Shown here: one piece after another, positions 13,576 through 27,156 of the stretch
How the letters are laid out: every line of letters starts with the position of its first letter
How positions within the stretch are numbered: position 1 is the stretch's first letter
Assembly (NCBI GenBank): GCA_021229015.1
Contig: CM037782.1
Location: forward strand, 60,328,541-60,392,540
Origin: Solen grandis
Lineage: Eukaryota; Mollusca; Bivalvia; Adapedonta; Solenidae
DNA length: 64,000 bases
Direction of reading: 5' to 3'
The notes under the pieces: model-generated
The model's database searches: none
The model's input: only the letters and a program-made list of their open reading frames with translations
What the model was told of the DNA's origin: nothing
Program-made: the position numbers and the translations under genes

Positions 13576-14084
13576 GGATTGTAATAAAACACCAATATGT
13601 CAAATGTAATTTTTTGTGCTTAAACAAACTCATTGCATAATGGATGCATTGAAACCTTTCAGTAAGTCAAAGTTAAAACATGGATTACTTTCTTGGAAAT
13701 GTTGTGCACTCTACAAGTACAATTGAATACACATGTTTACAGGCTGTTCTCAAGCAATCAACGTCATTAATTACGGACCTTAAATATTTCATGACACGCA
13801 AAATTCCGCGACGTTTCTATGGTTTTTGCAGAACGGATCCATGCCGTGTTCAAACATTTACAAAAAATATGAATATTCAATATTTTAGCGTGAATGTTTA
13901 CGAATGCTCAGCATCAAACATGGCAATTCGATAAATATAATTGGTATTTCAAATGAAAGAGCAAAATGACACTTTCATAAGGCTTAAATTGCAGCGATTT
14001 ATTCAAAATTTAGTAAGTATTTTATAGATGTATATTGAAATTACTGCGTTAAGTCAGTACTTTGTGCCTGGGAAAGTCATTAAA

Positions 14085-14165
14085 GAGTTTTGCCGCCGAG
14101 CGAGTTCGAACCCGCATCCATCGCATCCGCAATCATGTACACTTCCACTGGACAATAGGGTTCAA
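14085..14165 (-). mobile_element. tRNA-like SINE head fragment
   Basis: Minus strand reads ttgtccagtggaagtgtaca, then gcggatgcgatggatgcggg and a B-box ggttcgaactc. The head resembles family C at 50600-50755. Confidence 0.4.
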
Positions 14166-14897
14166 TGACAGAAGGTTGTCCTGGTCAGCCGTTGTATTGT
14201 ATCATATACGCCAGGATAATGACTAGTCTGGCGTCATTCGGGAGGGTTCGGGCATTTCCGGACACTCGGGAAGTTACAAATAGAAATGCATGTGTTGTTG
14301 TTTGTTTTTTGTTGTTGTTTTTTTCCATAAGTTTCTCATTTAAATAGCTTGATCATTTGCATCCCACGAAATACTTCCTGCCACAGACAAGTCACTTCAA
14401 TTTGTTACAGTTGACCTCTTGTGAAAATAGTTCCAAAAATGTCAAAAATAACGACGAGTTCCTGTAAATTATGCATTTTCTCGTAATCACTATTTTTATT
14501 GCACGACTGATAGCCTGATTGGGAACCCAGGGTCATTCATAGAAATTAAACAATAAAGTTACATTCGAGACAATTTCTGTTTTTTCTTTTATCGGGCTGA
14601 AGTCTGTTTGTTACTTTGTTTATTTGGGGTTGGTTTTGTTTCTTCTTTCTTCTTTTTACGAATTAATCCGTTTTCGTTTAAAATTAATTTCCTTTTTTTC
14701 GTTTCACAGGTTTTTTGTTGTTTTTTTGAATTTGTTAATTTTTTTTTGTTTTTTTTATTTGACAGGTTTACCACAGAATTATATTTCTATATCCTAACAA
14801 AACCGAAATTTAACAGTTTGGATTTATACACATGGTAAGTTTGCTCAATCATTATGCTCAATCACAGATGATCGGCAGAAATGTTAAAATATAAATT

Positions 14898-14903
14898 TCT
14901 CTC

Positions 14904-14935
<32 letters not shown>
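14898..14935. repeat. (CT)n microsatellite
   Basis: About 19 CT units with one CA interruption. Confidence 0.95.
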
Positions 14936-14939
<4 letters not shown>

Positions 14940-15984
14940 AAGTTATTTGATTATTTGCTTTCAGACAAAAAAAAAGTGTAGATCACATTACGTAGAATAA
15001 CGCTATTTTCGTAAACGTAACTTCGACGTGACACTTTCCGCAACACGGCATCTTCAGGGTAGCGATACCAGTTCAGGGTAGCGATTCAGCCTATGAAGTT
15101 AGCGCATACACGATAGTGAATGAGATCAGCCAAATAAGGGGGGTCTTAATTTAGGTTTAATTTCAATACCGTCACACTGCCTGTGATGGGGAAACTACCC
15201 ATTTTTACGATCACGGATTGTTGCATTGGGTTGCTCTGAAGATAGGTACTTATAGATATAATACGCACATAAAGTCAAAATCAAATTCTTACTCAATGGA
15301 CATCTGTGAACTGCTTTAAGCCCCATCAAACCTTATACTGCGCCCCACTGTAACTCATGCAGCTCAATGACGAATTCTAATATGGCAACGATAAGAAATA
15401 AAATAATGTGAAAAAAATCAACAGCTAGAACAATGCAAGTGCCTTGAATTCAATCAGTAATGCCCTGGTTTATTTTCTGGCATGTTGTTGTTGTTTTTGT
15501 GTTTAAAACATAAAATACGTATGATTTAAACAGCATCTATTTATATCTTAATTATAATTAGCTCAATAAGCATTTAACATTTTCATGACGAAATGGCGTG
15601 TAATACCGTCATTCAAACAGACCATTTATTTTTAATGTAAACCAAAGAGCTCTTCCCTAAAGCCTAAATCAACATGCTGGTGGGAAATTCAGCAAATTGT
15701 TTTGAACTAGTCACTGATTGGTCAGTTTAAATCAGCGAATTATACCAAGTACTGCCGCCAAACCCTTTGTGAATATTTTCCTTATCGCATATTCCAACGC
15801 TGTCTGATAAACAATACAAGTTCAAACAATATATTTACTAAGAATTTTCAACTTACTCGTCATCCACTCAATTTCTAGTTTATTCTTTAAATGAATCTAT
15901 CGCTTACTTTCTGGATTGTCGTTTAGAATGGTACGAGTGTGTTTTTCTTGTGTTTAACACTTCATAATGGAGTTCCAGAATTTG

Positions 15985-16137
15985 TTAGCCAGCCGTCAGA
16001 ATACTATGCTTTGGTTTGGTATCATGTCACTTGACCACGGCGTGATATTGCTGCCAGGCACAACTATATCTGTTTCATGTAGACAAAAGTCCCTGCATAA
16101 ATGAAACACTGTCGGTGGAACATTATACAGAAACAAA
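15985..16137 (+). mobile_element. SINE family A, 3' fragment
   Basis: Holds the body from ggtttggtatcatgtcactt to cactgtcggtggaacatta. The head is absent, as expected of a 5'-truncated retrocopy. Confidence 0.6.
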
Positions 16138-17407
16138 CATACCATTTTGTAATAAATCAATAGCACAGATTGGTCCCGTATTCAAAACAATCCTAGACGA
16201 AAGTTCAACATTGTATATAAATGCAGAATTCAGACTCCAGGCAAAATCGTGTAGTGCACATCTACAAGTGCGTCTCCTGTAGACAGACAAACGGCCCGCC
16301 ATGTCCAATCTCTCGCGGATCTTTTCCGGCCAGAATTCATTTAAGTAGAGAAAAGGCAGGAAATGTACTGCAGTCTGTTATCAAGTCTCAAATGGCAAAA
16401 CGCAAAACCCTGGCGCATCAAAGTTTCAGAGGCCTTCACCTCAATTTTCCAAATCATTTTTCATTCTAGAGAAAATAAACATCATTGTTCTGTTCCCCTA
16501 TTGTAAGATATCCGTATGCCATCATTTTAAGTTCTACATTCGAGTGATTAAGCAGCATGATCAAAAATCAGATTAAGATAAATATTTGATTTGCCAGACT
16601 GGTAAATAAGTCATCAATTGATTGAGCGATCTTTTTCCGTAGACTCCAAACAATGATATCGATAATTTTTTTCAGTGTTTGCTATCAACGCTGCACATGA
16701 GGCCATTTCTTTCATTAAATTCACAGCCATTGTTTAATATGTATACATTAATTAGATGTTCTTTGCATCATTTTTGTGTTCCCTGCATAGCAATGGATAC
16801 AGATTAACCGTATGTTGCAGCCTTGTCGCTCGTTCGCATTGCTGTCCTTTTAACACACCATCACGTCTGAGCAATAAGGCAAAATGGTGCACTCTTCAAT
16901 TTGTCACATTCTCGATGTATTACTGTTATTGTTTTTGATATGGTGACTTTATCAATGATCAGTTTATCAGTTATCGTATCTATCATTTACGACAACGGCA
17001 TTGTTCGGCGCATAACTACAGATCACGTGACTTCATCGGCGAACACGCTAAAAATTCCCTCAATGCAGTTAATACATCAGAGGTAAATTCTTTTGATTCT
17101 TTTGATTAGTCATGTGAAGGCATTGATGAACACGTTTGAAGTATTAATTACAGCTTTTCTCACTTAATATGAGATAAGATTTTAAAAAAAAATAGCAATG
17201 TTTGGGGTTGTCTTGAACTAAGGAATTTCCTAGTATTATCACTGAAAACCAATCTAAGTCTGAAGATAAAAATGTTCGCCATTTATTGGCGGTCCATTTT
17301 TATGCAGACGTAAAATACTGTGCATGTCTGTCTAGTGGACAAATAAATAAAAGCAATCCATCGTCTGGATACAATATCGCGGAAAATTTACGCTGTAGAA
17401 CCTCTCA

Positions 17408-17665
17408 CTTATTTCGTGGTTATCGAGTGGTTGGAGCTCCGTCCCTGAATCGGAAGGTTGTGGGTTTGATCCCTGGCTGAGACATACCATAGTCGTTAAA
17501 ACAGTACTGGAATAGCTCCCATGCTTTGCGCAGAGCACTTTAAGGGTAGATTCAAGACTGGTTGGCCCGGTGTCAGGATAATGCGCCGTGTGCGGAGTGA
17601 TATCGTTTTCGAAGCGGCACCAGATTAATAAAATACTGTCGATGGAACATAAGTCCAAAGACAAA
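17408..17665 (+). mobile_element. SINE family A, diverged copy
   Basis: Head tatcgagtggttggagctcc with B-box gtgggtttgatccctggct, then the body and a decayed tail near atactgtcgatggaacataa. Internal part around the tgtggcagcac block is deleted. Confidence 0.65.
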
Positions 17666-19445
17666 AAATTGAAAACAGAGTTGATTCAACTACAGATATA
17701 ATACCCTTCAACACGTTTCAAATTATTTCTTAACTTGAACTCACCGAAAATTAATTAGTACATCATACCGACTCTGTACTATCATTTAATGTATATCTTT
17801 TTATTCATTTATTCTTTATAAATTTATCTATTTTCCATTAATTTATATATTTATCTCATTAATTCACCTGCATTTTGTTTTTGTTATTTTAACCCATTTA
17901 ATAAGTTGTGTCAAATATTTTCACCCTTTATTCAACTTAATATTTTATTTCGAAATAAACAATGTTCCTGTAACATTTTTTCTGAACTCTCGTGCGACTC
18001 TCGAGTAAACAATATTGTTGCCCTATACTTTAAAGATAGCCGTGTTCTACCTTGCTCGTGAATCAATCTACTTTATGAATTTCAAATTGCCATCACACGC
18101 GAAGGAGGAATATTTCACCTACATCGCTGCGTGCAATTGATGCCGTGCCCATAACTAACAAAGATGCAAAGTGGTTTTCACGCCCTGTTACTGTAGCTTC
18201 AAACACCGCTGCAAGCTGTGGATGTAAAAATAGGTCTTTGAGGCACGACGGTCATCGACAGGAAGGGATACGTCCACGCGCTTAATGGCGGGGCAAAAAG
18301 TTCCGTCTCTTTTGTAGAATTGAAAAAGACTGTAAAAACCGTTTTCATCGGAATAATTGTGGATTTAACTGACAATTCGGTGTAAACTTCGGAAAATTAA
18401 ACAGCTTTCAGTATCACTTAGTCAGTGCCAATTACTTCTCCCCGTTAGGTAGGGTAGATATCCTATTAATTTTCTTACATTTCTTTAAAATAAAAGTAGT
18501 GCGTTCATGTTTAGAAATGAACGCTATTGCAATCTCAAATATTAAATTGATTTATATTGTCAGTCAAAAAGCAATTAAGATATTAGCTTTCAATCATTGT
18601 TCCCAGATGTTTGATCTCTATATTATCAGACAATTAATTGATCCTCGTGGTTAACATTGCCTATATAGTGTTATCATTCATTGATTCCCTCAGCAAAACA
18701 TAATAATTCAGATACCATATAGTAAAAGTGCGATATTTAAAGTTCTGGTGGGGAAAATTAATTGTCCGATTAATCCCAAAACTCGGAAATTTTTCCTTAT
18801 TTTTAGCTTGTCTGTTTTTAAAAGAAAGAAAATCGAGGTATTGTCATCACCTTGGTTTCGTCGTCGTCGTTGACAAGTCGTCGTCATTGGCGTAGTCGTG
18901 AACAACTTGGCCATACATTTTGAACCATCAAATCTTCTGTAATCCAACTTCACATACCTGTTTACTATAACAAAGGCCACATTCTCATTAAGGGTTCCAT
19001 TTGAACCAAATTTATCTCCAACCCCCTTTAAAATAACAGACGAGTGTTGGAAGCCGCATGCGGTGCTATTGTTCGGATAATCGTTCCTCTCAATATCGCG
19101 ATTTCACTGATATGTTGAATTGACGTCGCCGCACAACATCTTTGGTCATTTATTTAAGGTTTTTATAACCTTTCGTTTTGGTTCTTTGTGATCCAGTTAT
19201 TGAAAACAACGCACAGATTCTCCACTTGAATCAGAGGTGAGAAAGTGCGCTAAGTCTGAAAGGTCTAGACAGGTGACGAAACATGGACTTAATAATTTTC
19301 TCCTGAAACTGCTATACCATTGAGTCCGCTGAACTCAGAAAAAATATCGACCAAGGATTATTTAAAATCAAATAGACATCGCCAACCGGATATAGACCTA
19401 AATGGGAATTTAACGGTCTGTTTCCCGACAAACGTCTTACATTCT

Positions 19446-19640
19446 AAATAATAATAATAATAATAATAAATTTTCGTGGGTCACTAATCTTCGTCGATTT
19501 TGTGGAGGGTTTTATCCACGAATATTTATCCCCACGAAAACTTGTCTCTAATATGGACCTCACGTTTTCTAGAACATTGATCCACGAATAAATATACCCA
19601 CGAAATTCCATTAGGTACATACTCAACAAAATTTAATGTC
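19446..19640. repeat. (AAT)n and 'cacgaa' foldback repeat
   Basis: A short AAT run (19446-19468) borders a stretch with ttttcgtgggtcac, gtggagggttttatccacga, cccacgaaaac and cccacgaaattcc. The alternating sense and antisense cacgaa motifs suggest a foldback MITE related to 110-240. Confidence 0.5.
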
Positions 19641-19689
19641 AACGAAAACTAATGATTTACAGTACTGTTTACCGACTGATTTCATTACT

Positions 19690-19870
19690 GGTCTCGCTGG
19701 TCAAGTGGCAAAAAGGTCCGTCCCGGAACCGGTTGTTTGTGGGTTCGATCCCCGGCCATACTGGCATTCAAGGTCATTAAAATTATTCTGGTATATCATT
19801 CAGCTCAGTAAAGAAAGCCAGTTCAGGAGTGGCTGGCTTGGTACAAAACAAGCATTGCAGAGCTGTACGT
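19690..19870 (+). mobile_element. tRNA-headed SINE fragment
   Basis: ctggtcaagtggcaaaaagg and gtgggttcgatccccggcca form A- and B-like boxes. The body keeps little of family A beyond ggtcattaaaat and ctggtatatcattcagc. Confidence 0.5.
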
Positions 19871-20351
19871 AGAAAACCGCCGTGAAATATGCCATTAAGA
19901 AACAACATCACAAAATGCATTGATACACAATTTAAGTGTTTTCTACGCAATTTTCCTGGCAAAGGCTTTTAAATGAAGATCAAAACAGTTTAGTATTTTT
20001 GCCATGCAACCGCACGAATGTGCTATATTTTCATCAATATATTATCAAAACAATATTTGACAGTAATTTTTATTTATAATTGGATGATATGACTCATGTA
20101 CATTTTATTTAGATACCTGTATATACATGTATGCTAATTAGAATACAAATAATTATTTATGTATCTCCAATATAAAATATTAATACAATAAAGTAAAACC
20201 TTTTAAATGGAATAAAGCCTACTATTGATGACATGTAATTTCGAGAAATGAAATGTAATGAGGCCTATGTCATAGTTTTATGGGTACTATTATTTGTTCT
20301 CGAACAAATGTAAGATTTATTAAGCAATCGGTTTTCGTATTTGTAAATAAA

Positions 20352-20531
20352 AGTCAAACCTGTCTTAAGCGGTCAGTCAATGGAACAAGAGAAAGTGACC
20401 GCTTAACAGAGGTGACCACTAAATGAAGTTTAAATATATAACAAAATGCTACCGTTTGGTAATATCAAAATTGGCCGCTAAATGCAGGTTGACCGCTTAG
20501 TAAAGGTAACCGCTAATACGTGTTCAAATGT
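20352..20531. mobile_element. pogo/Tigger-like MITE, copy 3 (inverted)
   Basis: Reverse complement of 6348 and 7432: begins agtcaaacctgtcttaagcg and ends near aaccgctaatacgtgttcaa. Same internal blocks. Confidence 0.65.
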
Positions 20532-21057
20532 AAAAGCAACCATGGAATCCACAAAAATAATTCCGCCTCGAAATTTATCGATTTTACATTAGCTTAATTC
20601 ACAAACACATATATGTATATTGATTCGTGGGAATTCCGTTTCAACTAAAGAAAATAAGAAACAGTTTGTGAAATAATTGGAAAAGAAATCGTGTCTCCTC
20701 GGGGACAATTCATCTGATATTGTTCCTCGATAGTAATTACTCGAACTTTTAATTTACTGCATTACGGATTAATTCACTTGTCATGTATTGAAGGCATCCT
20801 TGAAAATGAGAGAAATATGATCTTTTATTGCATAGAACGTAATTTTAACTGAGGAAAGTTTCAGCACAGACAATTTTAAGATAAGCGATGTGGTAATCTT
20901 ACAATAACTAATTCATGGTGGTTAGTTAATAGCCCAGACAAGGTCTGTTGAGCCCGGTTTTGACCTTCAATCTTTGAATGTAACCTTGACCTTAAAAATA
21001 TTAACCTGTGTAATATAAGATGGTTTAAATATCCTGAGATTATTTGGTTTTGCGAAT

Positions 21058-21358
21058 GAAGCGACGGTAGCCGAAGGGTTAAAGTGTCTCGCCTTGGAAT
21101 CCACTCGTGGGTTCGATCTGCGACCACGGCATACAAAGTGCTTAAAATAGTAAAAGTAGCTTCCATGCTTGGCGCTCAGCATAAAAGGATAGTTCCAGAA
21201 CTGGTTGACCCGATGTCAGGATAATGTGACCGGGTGTGGTATCATGCCACATGTCCTATGGCGTATTACTGCAGTGTTGCAGCATTATATTTGTCTCAAG
21301 TAGACAAAGTGTCAATTTACTGATAAACTGTCCGTAGAGTGTTAAACTCAACAAAAAA
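21058..21358 (+). mobile_element. SINE family A, near full-length copy
   Basis: Head ggtagccgaagggttaaagt, B-box gtgggttcgatctgcgacca, body with ggataatgtgaccgggtgtg and tail gagtgttaaactcaacaaa. Lies 120 bp from an oppositely oriented copy. Confidence 0.8.
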
Positions 21359-21477
21359 CAAAGCCTTCTGGAACCATAAGTACTGGTACAACCCGGGAAC
21401 TGCCGACATGTATTATTGACTTATTTCTCAATCGACGTAAATGGAATACGTTTTAATTAAAATCCACATATTTATGT

Positions 21478-21727
21478 TTGTTTGTTTGTTGGGTTTTAAC
21501 GTCCCACCGACAGTATTTCAGTCATTTGGAGACGATGTTCTACTTGAGACAGATATAGTGCTGCCACATTGCAGTATCACGCCGTAGACATGTGGCATGA
21601 TACCACACCCAGTCACAGTATCCTGACACCGGGCCAACCAGTCCTGCAACCACCCTTATATGTTGAGCGCCAAGCAAGGGAGCTATAACAGTACCATTTT
21701 TGTTTACTTTGGTATGTCGCGGCCGGA
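21478..21727 (-). mobile_element. SINE family A, copy lacking its tRNA head
   Basis: Tail and body are well kept on the minus strand (close to the 5033 copy) but the element stops sharply after ggtatgtcgcggccgg, so it is 5'-truncated at the B-box. Confidence 0.8.
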
Positions 21728-23267
21728 CATATTTACAGAAGACGGACAATACTAGAATATAAAATACAACTTACATTCTCATACTTAAACAAAATCATAT
21801 TCATTCATTCAGCATTTTTGTTTTTTCAATACAACCCTGTCAAGGCGTTTTTGTCGTGGTTAGCTTAGTCACTATGAGGTATTTTCTAATGACTTTTTCA
21901 AGTATTTACATAAGTTTCCATATTGATATAAAGGCTATCCAATAACGACATTTGGATAATAGGCAGTCAAGGGTTGACCTGGTTTACACAAATAAACACG
22001 TTTGTTGTTGTTCTTGTAAGCAATATACCTAGCCATGAATGATAATTACGTGACTTTAACAACTTAAAAACTGACACGGTTCACAGACAACTATCGTGAA
22101 GCTGATCGGGCTAGTTTTAAATCTCGACTCATCAGCCAACATTCGATGAAACCAAATTAGACAGAGAGAAGTGATTGGAGTGAAAATAATTAAGACTAAA
22201 ATATTTTCAATTATCAAATCAACAAATGGCATTCCAAGGCCGTGGTTTTTAAGGTCCAAAACAAGATAAACATTTTTCACGATAATTCTCTTGTAAAAAT
22301 GATACTTAATACGTGTTTCTACGAAGTTTTCTGTATAGTCTTCAAAACGATAACACAATCTTAGAGAAATCTAAATAATTGCAATCTAGCGTGCAGAAGA
22401 GAATAACATCTCATTTGTTACTTTAGCAATACATTTCTCCTACGCTTTAACAGCGCCATATTGCCGAAAGGAAGCAGAAGTGATTGTTGACAGATAGCAT
22501 AATGTATGGAGTATGCTTGCTTAAAGGACGAAGTTTAAATGTCTAATGATCCGTAAGACTGTGTGATGGAAAAAGTATGCTATCCCGCCTTTATTCCGTA
22601 CCGTTCTCGGCTAGACGGTTCATAAGACGGTACGGTGAAGATTTATGAAAGCGTCTTGCAATAGATATTGGCAAAATTTAAGAGGAGCGTAAGAAACGAT
22701 AGGCTTATTTCAGGAGGGATATCCCTTCAGGCGGATATCGCAAAGGCTGCTCTGGTACATGTTAACCCAAAAGTTCTTACCAAGTATGTTACGCAATCTG
22801 TTATGCTTTAAGAATCGATTGTATTAACAACATGGGCTTTTACTAAAGGTGATTAATAAACAAGTTATGTTGCCTAAAAGATCAATTGTTATTATATGGA
22901 GAAATGTTTCAACAATTAAAAATAATCAGGGGTAATAACTCTAGGTAAATTCACATTAAGTAAGCAGTACAAGCTGAATAAAGGTGTGTGCCTTGCACGG
23001 GTAGTGTTACTTTAGAGTCTGAACATGAGTATGCAGTTGTATTGTACGGAGCAACGATGATGGCCTCGACCCTTTTGCTTCTATGACGAAGAAAATAAAG
23101 TGGTAACAAAAAAAGTCTGAACATACGGCGAAATGACTATGTGCGGAGGGGCCATAACTCTTGCAGAAAAAGATAAAGAAATGCGCCTTCCACTAATCAA
23201 ACACATTTAGTCTATGATATACTGTATGTGCAAAGTTTCATTGATATTCATCAAAAATATATTAAGG

Positions 23268-23463
23268 TAATCCATCATTAATGTATAATCAAGGTCCTTC
23301 AAATGCTTAAAGAGACTTTCGTGCAGCTGCTGCATCCATTGACTTGGAGATATAGGCTCTATTGCGTAAAGCCTACAAAGACTTGTATTTACTACAATAT
23401 TTCCACGATCACTTGATGGGCCATGATCACAATTTAATGATGGATGGATAACCTTAAGAAAAT
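23268..23463. mobile_element. Palindromic MITE, 'aatccatccatcatt' family, copy 2
   Basis: Begins aaggtaatccatcattaatg and ends aatgatggatggataacctt, with a centre like that of the copy at 808. Confidence 0.6.
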
Positions 23464-23559
23464 GGACATATTATAAATCGATAAGCGACAAGACAACGCG
23501 CGTGGTTCCTATAAAACTTAAGCATCGCTAAAACTCCTACTAGGTTAATTCAAAATTAA

Positions 23560-24035
23560 AACTAGTTCACAGATGGTCATTGACTAAGAATTTGGTGCAA
23601 TCCTCTAGCAATACTTATCTACAAATGCATAGTCGCCCATTGCAACATTCCGTGACTTTAAAAAAGAAATGGACGGTTTCTCTATAGCGTTACGAACGGC
23701 ATAAAACCTATATTTTGAAATATAGATCCTACATTTCTATTTCACTGTGCCGTCACATGACTGATCACAATCACTTTAGCGCATGATCTTCCTGGAGGAT
23801 GTAGACGCCATGTTGCTGATTGTTGCACGTGGTACAGCAAGCACCTGCTTCGGGAATACCGCATTCTATACTTAACTAGAATTCTCCGATGTGCGTTTAC
23901 GAAAAATAGCGTTTTCCCTTGCAATGTGACCTATACTTGCCAAGTGAACAATAAACGAGGGAGAGTTGAAAAAAAACTCTCCACTTTTTTTTTATTTCTA
24001 CAGAGCAACTGTGAGCGAGCTGCTTTAAACGTATG
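23560..24035. repeat. Dispersed repeat unit, copy 1
   Basis: Contains gttcacagatggtcattgac, gttacgaacggcataaaacc, a cacatgactgatcac block and gagggagagttg. The same order recurs at 24535-25010. Confidence 0.6.
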
Positions 24036-24534
24036 ACTCGTGGGAGTAACGATGAACTGCATTAAAGGCAAACTTTCGTTTATCTTTTCTTAACCTTTTT
24101 AGTGAAACATCAAAACATTTTTATTCAGAAATAAACGCATGATGCATTGACACAACATATTTCCATATGGCGATAACAAAATTTTATGCAGATCTGAATA
24201 ATTTCAAGAAAATTTCTCTTACCAAATGAAATGTGCACTCGAAATTCAACGACATCAAAGACATTTTACAACAAAATCAATTACAGTATGGAGATACGTC
24301 TCAAACAGTAAAATGCTGATAGATTCAATTCACCCGATTATATGCTGCAACACGCATTTGTTTTCTCCATTAGAGTCGCATATTACATTCAATAGAGATA
24401 GCATCGTTTGTTTAAAATCAATTTGTATTGAAGTTATGAAAGTAAATGCCAGTGTTAGCCGAGCAAATTACTCGGAAGTTAGTTTTGTCGTTGTTGTTTT
24501 TAATGATGTTATTGCTGTTTTTGTTTTAAAGGAG

Positions 24535-25010
24535 ATTGTTCACAGATGGTGATTTACTAAGACTTAGATTTAAAAACCCAACTGTGTAATATTACTTTCT
24601 TTAATTTTCTGACGCATGGTCACCAATTGCAATATTCCGAAACTATGGTTCTGGAATACCTTATTCTATAGGCTATAGCATTACGAACGGCATAAAACCT
24701 ATATTTAGAATAATAAAATTAATATCTTGAATTTTCATTTCCGTGTACTATCACGTGACTAATCACGCTTCACTTCACGTGAAGGTTTGAAAAAAAATGT
24801 TAACACGAATTCGATTACTGACGCGATGTTTTGGAATGCAGCTACATCGGGTATTTTACCGGAATTTCACGAAGTGCATGACCTTTAAATGTCGAGTGTA
24901 TTTGTCAGGATTCAAGGATATCATCAACATTAATGAGGGAGAGTAGAAAAAAAATTCTTTGTTTTTACCTATCAAATGTGAGCTGCTTTCAATTCGACGC
25001 CAAAATCAAG
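24535..25010. repeat. Dispersed repeat unit, copy 2
   Basis: Direct, diverged copy of 23560-24035 with gttcacagatggtgatttac, attacgaacggcataaaacc and gagggagagtagaaaaaaa. An inverted piece (ggttttacgccgttcgtaac) occurs near 25430. Confidence 0.6.
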
Positions 25011-26057
25011 TGATGCATAGAAATACGAACAGACGTGAATCTTGCGTATGATTCCGTTAAACTAGCGAATTATTAATTCAGTACATATTAAACAATAAAC
25101 GTGAAAAAATAACCTAATTTTCTATATGGCAGTAAAGTGCCCTTTCTATATTTCAACTTCTACCTTTTAGCTGTGGGCCTGGGTCATAAACTTGGAAGTT
25201 GTCGCACCATGCCATGTACCAAGGCATTTGAAAATGTTTCAATGCATGAGGTAATTACACGCCAGACAAATTCTATTGTCCCCATTTTTACCTTCGATCT
25301 CTAATTGTGATATTGACGGTAACATTGACCTTTGAGTTATGACCTTCAAATTGCCCCATCCTGATGAACATTTGTACAAAGGTATATTAGTTGTGTGCGA
25401 CGTAGTCTTAATTGATATGAATCTAAATATAGGTTTTACGCCGTTCGTAACACTATAGCCTGTTGTACTATAGCATAGTACCTACTTTCTGAGAATTCGA
25501 TTCTCTACTTTCAAAACCGAGGAACCTTTCAATTTTGTAAATATGATCCAACGATTAAACATAACTCTACAACAGACGTATGTTGAGATTGAGCAAAAAA
25601 GATTGTGTCAAAAATAAATATTTACGGAACGTCTGTGACATAAAACACAAAAGAACTAATTTCTCTATGATGTTGCGCAACTATCACTTTACCATACGGA
25701 AAAATATCGTTTATTTTGATGCAATGGTGGTTCGTGCATAATTGCACGTGGTAAACATGCTGGTTTCGGTCATTTTATTGCGTTACAATAACCATGTCCG
25801 ATACAAATCCGTGTAATATACTGTACTAATAATCACATCAAGCTATCGACCTTCAGGGGTTATTTGTTACACTAAAAAGTGACAGTGACCGAAACATGTA
25901 CATCTACTATCCAAAATTACTAACGAGCCACTGACCTTCGAAGCAAACCTTTTGCATAATTACTTCAATCTATAAATAGAGACTGTGCCGTCGCTGAGTA
26001 CATGTCAAAGTGCTGATAGCGCTGAGAGAACAGGATTGTCGCATTTCTTTTGTTTAT

Positions 26058-26157
26058 NNNNNNNNNNNNNNNNNNNNNNNNNNNNNNNNNNNNNNNNNNN
26101 NNNNNNNNNNNNNNNNNNNNNNNNNNNNNNNNNNNNNNNNNNNNNNNNNNNNNNNNN
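26058..26157. other. Assembly gap (100 N)
   Basis: Exactly 100 N, the conventional size for a gap of unknown length. Sequence continuity across it is not shown; frames spanning it are meaningless. Confidence 1.
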
Positions 26158-26552
26158 TTGTCGGTCACATCCAGAACACGTTAACTCCCAGTGTGACGGT
26201 GATGCGGGTGACCCGCCCTTGTTGTCTGGCGACAGTTATTATTCTGGTCTACGGGCGATGATTAATCTCTCACACCTTGATATTGCCAGCAGCCAGCCTT
26301 ATCTTCCGGTTTAATTCCGGAGCAATTATTCTGTGATCACCGCTGCTTATTCTCCTTTATCAAAGTTAATGATGGCAGGACCCTGCTGTGATACACCAAA
26401 GCAAGCAGATATTGGCACGGACATTACAAGGCTGCCTGATGACTTGTAGAAAACATTAAATTGTTTATGAACACACGGAATTTATGTGCAGGCTGGGTCA
26501 TAATTACAACATCAGCACTCTGGACTTTAATACTTTTCTGGCTGAAATCTGT

Positions 26553-26800
26553 TTTAACCATTTACCTTATTTAGAGACGCGTTTTGATGTTTGGCAAACA
26601 AAGAAGACCCAGATCAGACAGTTCTTTGAAGGGGCTACCTAATTAAGTTCTTCTCTGTTTGCACATACGTGTCCAATATATTAGCTGAGATTCTACATTT
26701 TCTTCATTGGCAAAGAAAATCCATTATTTTATCAATTCAATAAATTGAAAATTATTAAGCCATTAATTAGTCTATGAATATTCATGAGGTAAAGGGTTAG
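26553..26800. mobile_element. TTAA MITE family 2, copy 1
   Basis: Edges ttaaccatttaccttat and catgaggtaaagggtta; inside are gacccagatcagacagttct and tgaatattcatgag. Related copies at 32323, 36499, 37258, 42466 and 60336. Confidence 0.7.
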
Positions 26801-27061
26801 TGTTTCATTGTAACAAGGAGAAAAAGGAGTAGGCTTTATTAAGTAAAAAATGTGTATCAAATGTAATGTATAGGGTCAAAATGACTAATGATAATCAAAA
26901 TAAGACAGACGTCTATATCGACAGATATCTTAGTTAATCTACAATGATAGGAGATAATTTATCTATATGTCACAAAAAGTGCTTCTACTATAAAAACTGG
27001 AGGTAAACAAACAATCGTTAAAAATGACTAACAGTGGTTTTGTTCTGTACCAGAAATTTTT

Positions 27062-27156
27062 AGAATTCAAATCTAGGAGTGAAAACAAAACTAGGCTAAG
27101 CATTTATATGTATATATGCACGTAGCCTAGTTTTGCTCTCACCCCTTGAAATTCAA
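27062..27156. repeat. Inverted repeat (hairpin) with 35-bp arms
   Basis: gaattcaaatctaggagtga... pairs with ...ctcaccccttgaaattc, with a perfect core aaaactaggcta / tagcctagtttt around a short AT loop. Confidence 0.6.

Larger units (their letters stand above)
1..26057. other. Gene-free repeat-rich region upstream of the assembly gap
   Basis: No open frame here looks like a real exon: frames are short, lack family motifs, and many overlap SINE or MITE copies listed separately. The sequence is AT-rich, with simple repeats and at least a dozen mobile-element fragments. Stretches with nothing recognised include about 600-800, 1573-2100, 2480-3500, 8100-11700, 12410-13340, 14940-15980, 16140-17400, 17670-19440 and 21730-23260. 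Introns or regulatory DNA of genes outside the window cannot be excluded. Confidence 0.6.

Noticed and set aside
14589..14838. Phe- or Lys-rich frames on both strands
   Set aside because: Products of poly-T tracts.
22056..22358. 100-codon minus-strand frame with a hydrophobic stretch
   Set aside because: Single hydrophobic run is expected in AT-rich DNA; no family motif or gene context.
24226..24552. 108-codon open frame
   Set aside because: No recognisable domain, AT-driven composition, lies in repeat sequence.
25965..26314. Frames spanning the N run
   Set aside because: The gap length is arbitrary, so the frames have no meaning.
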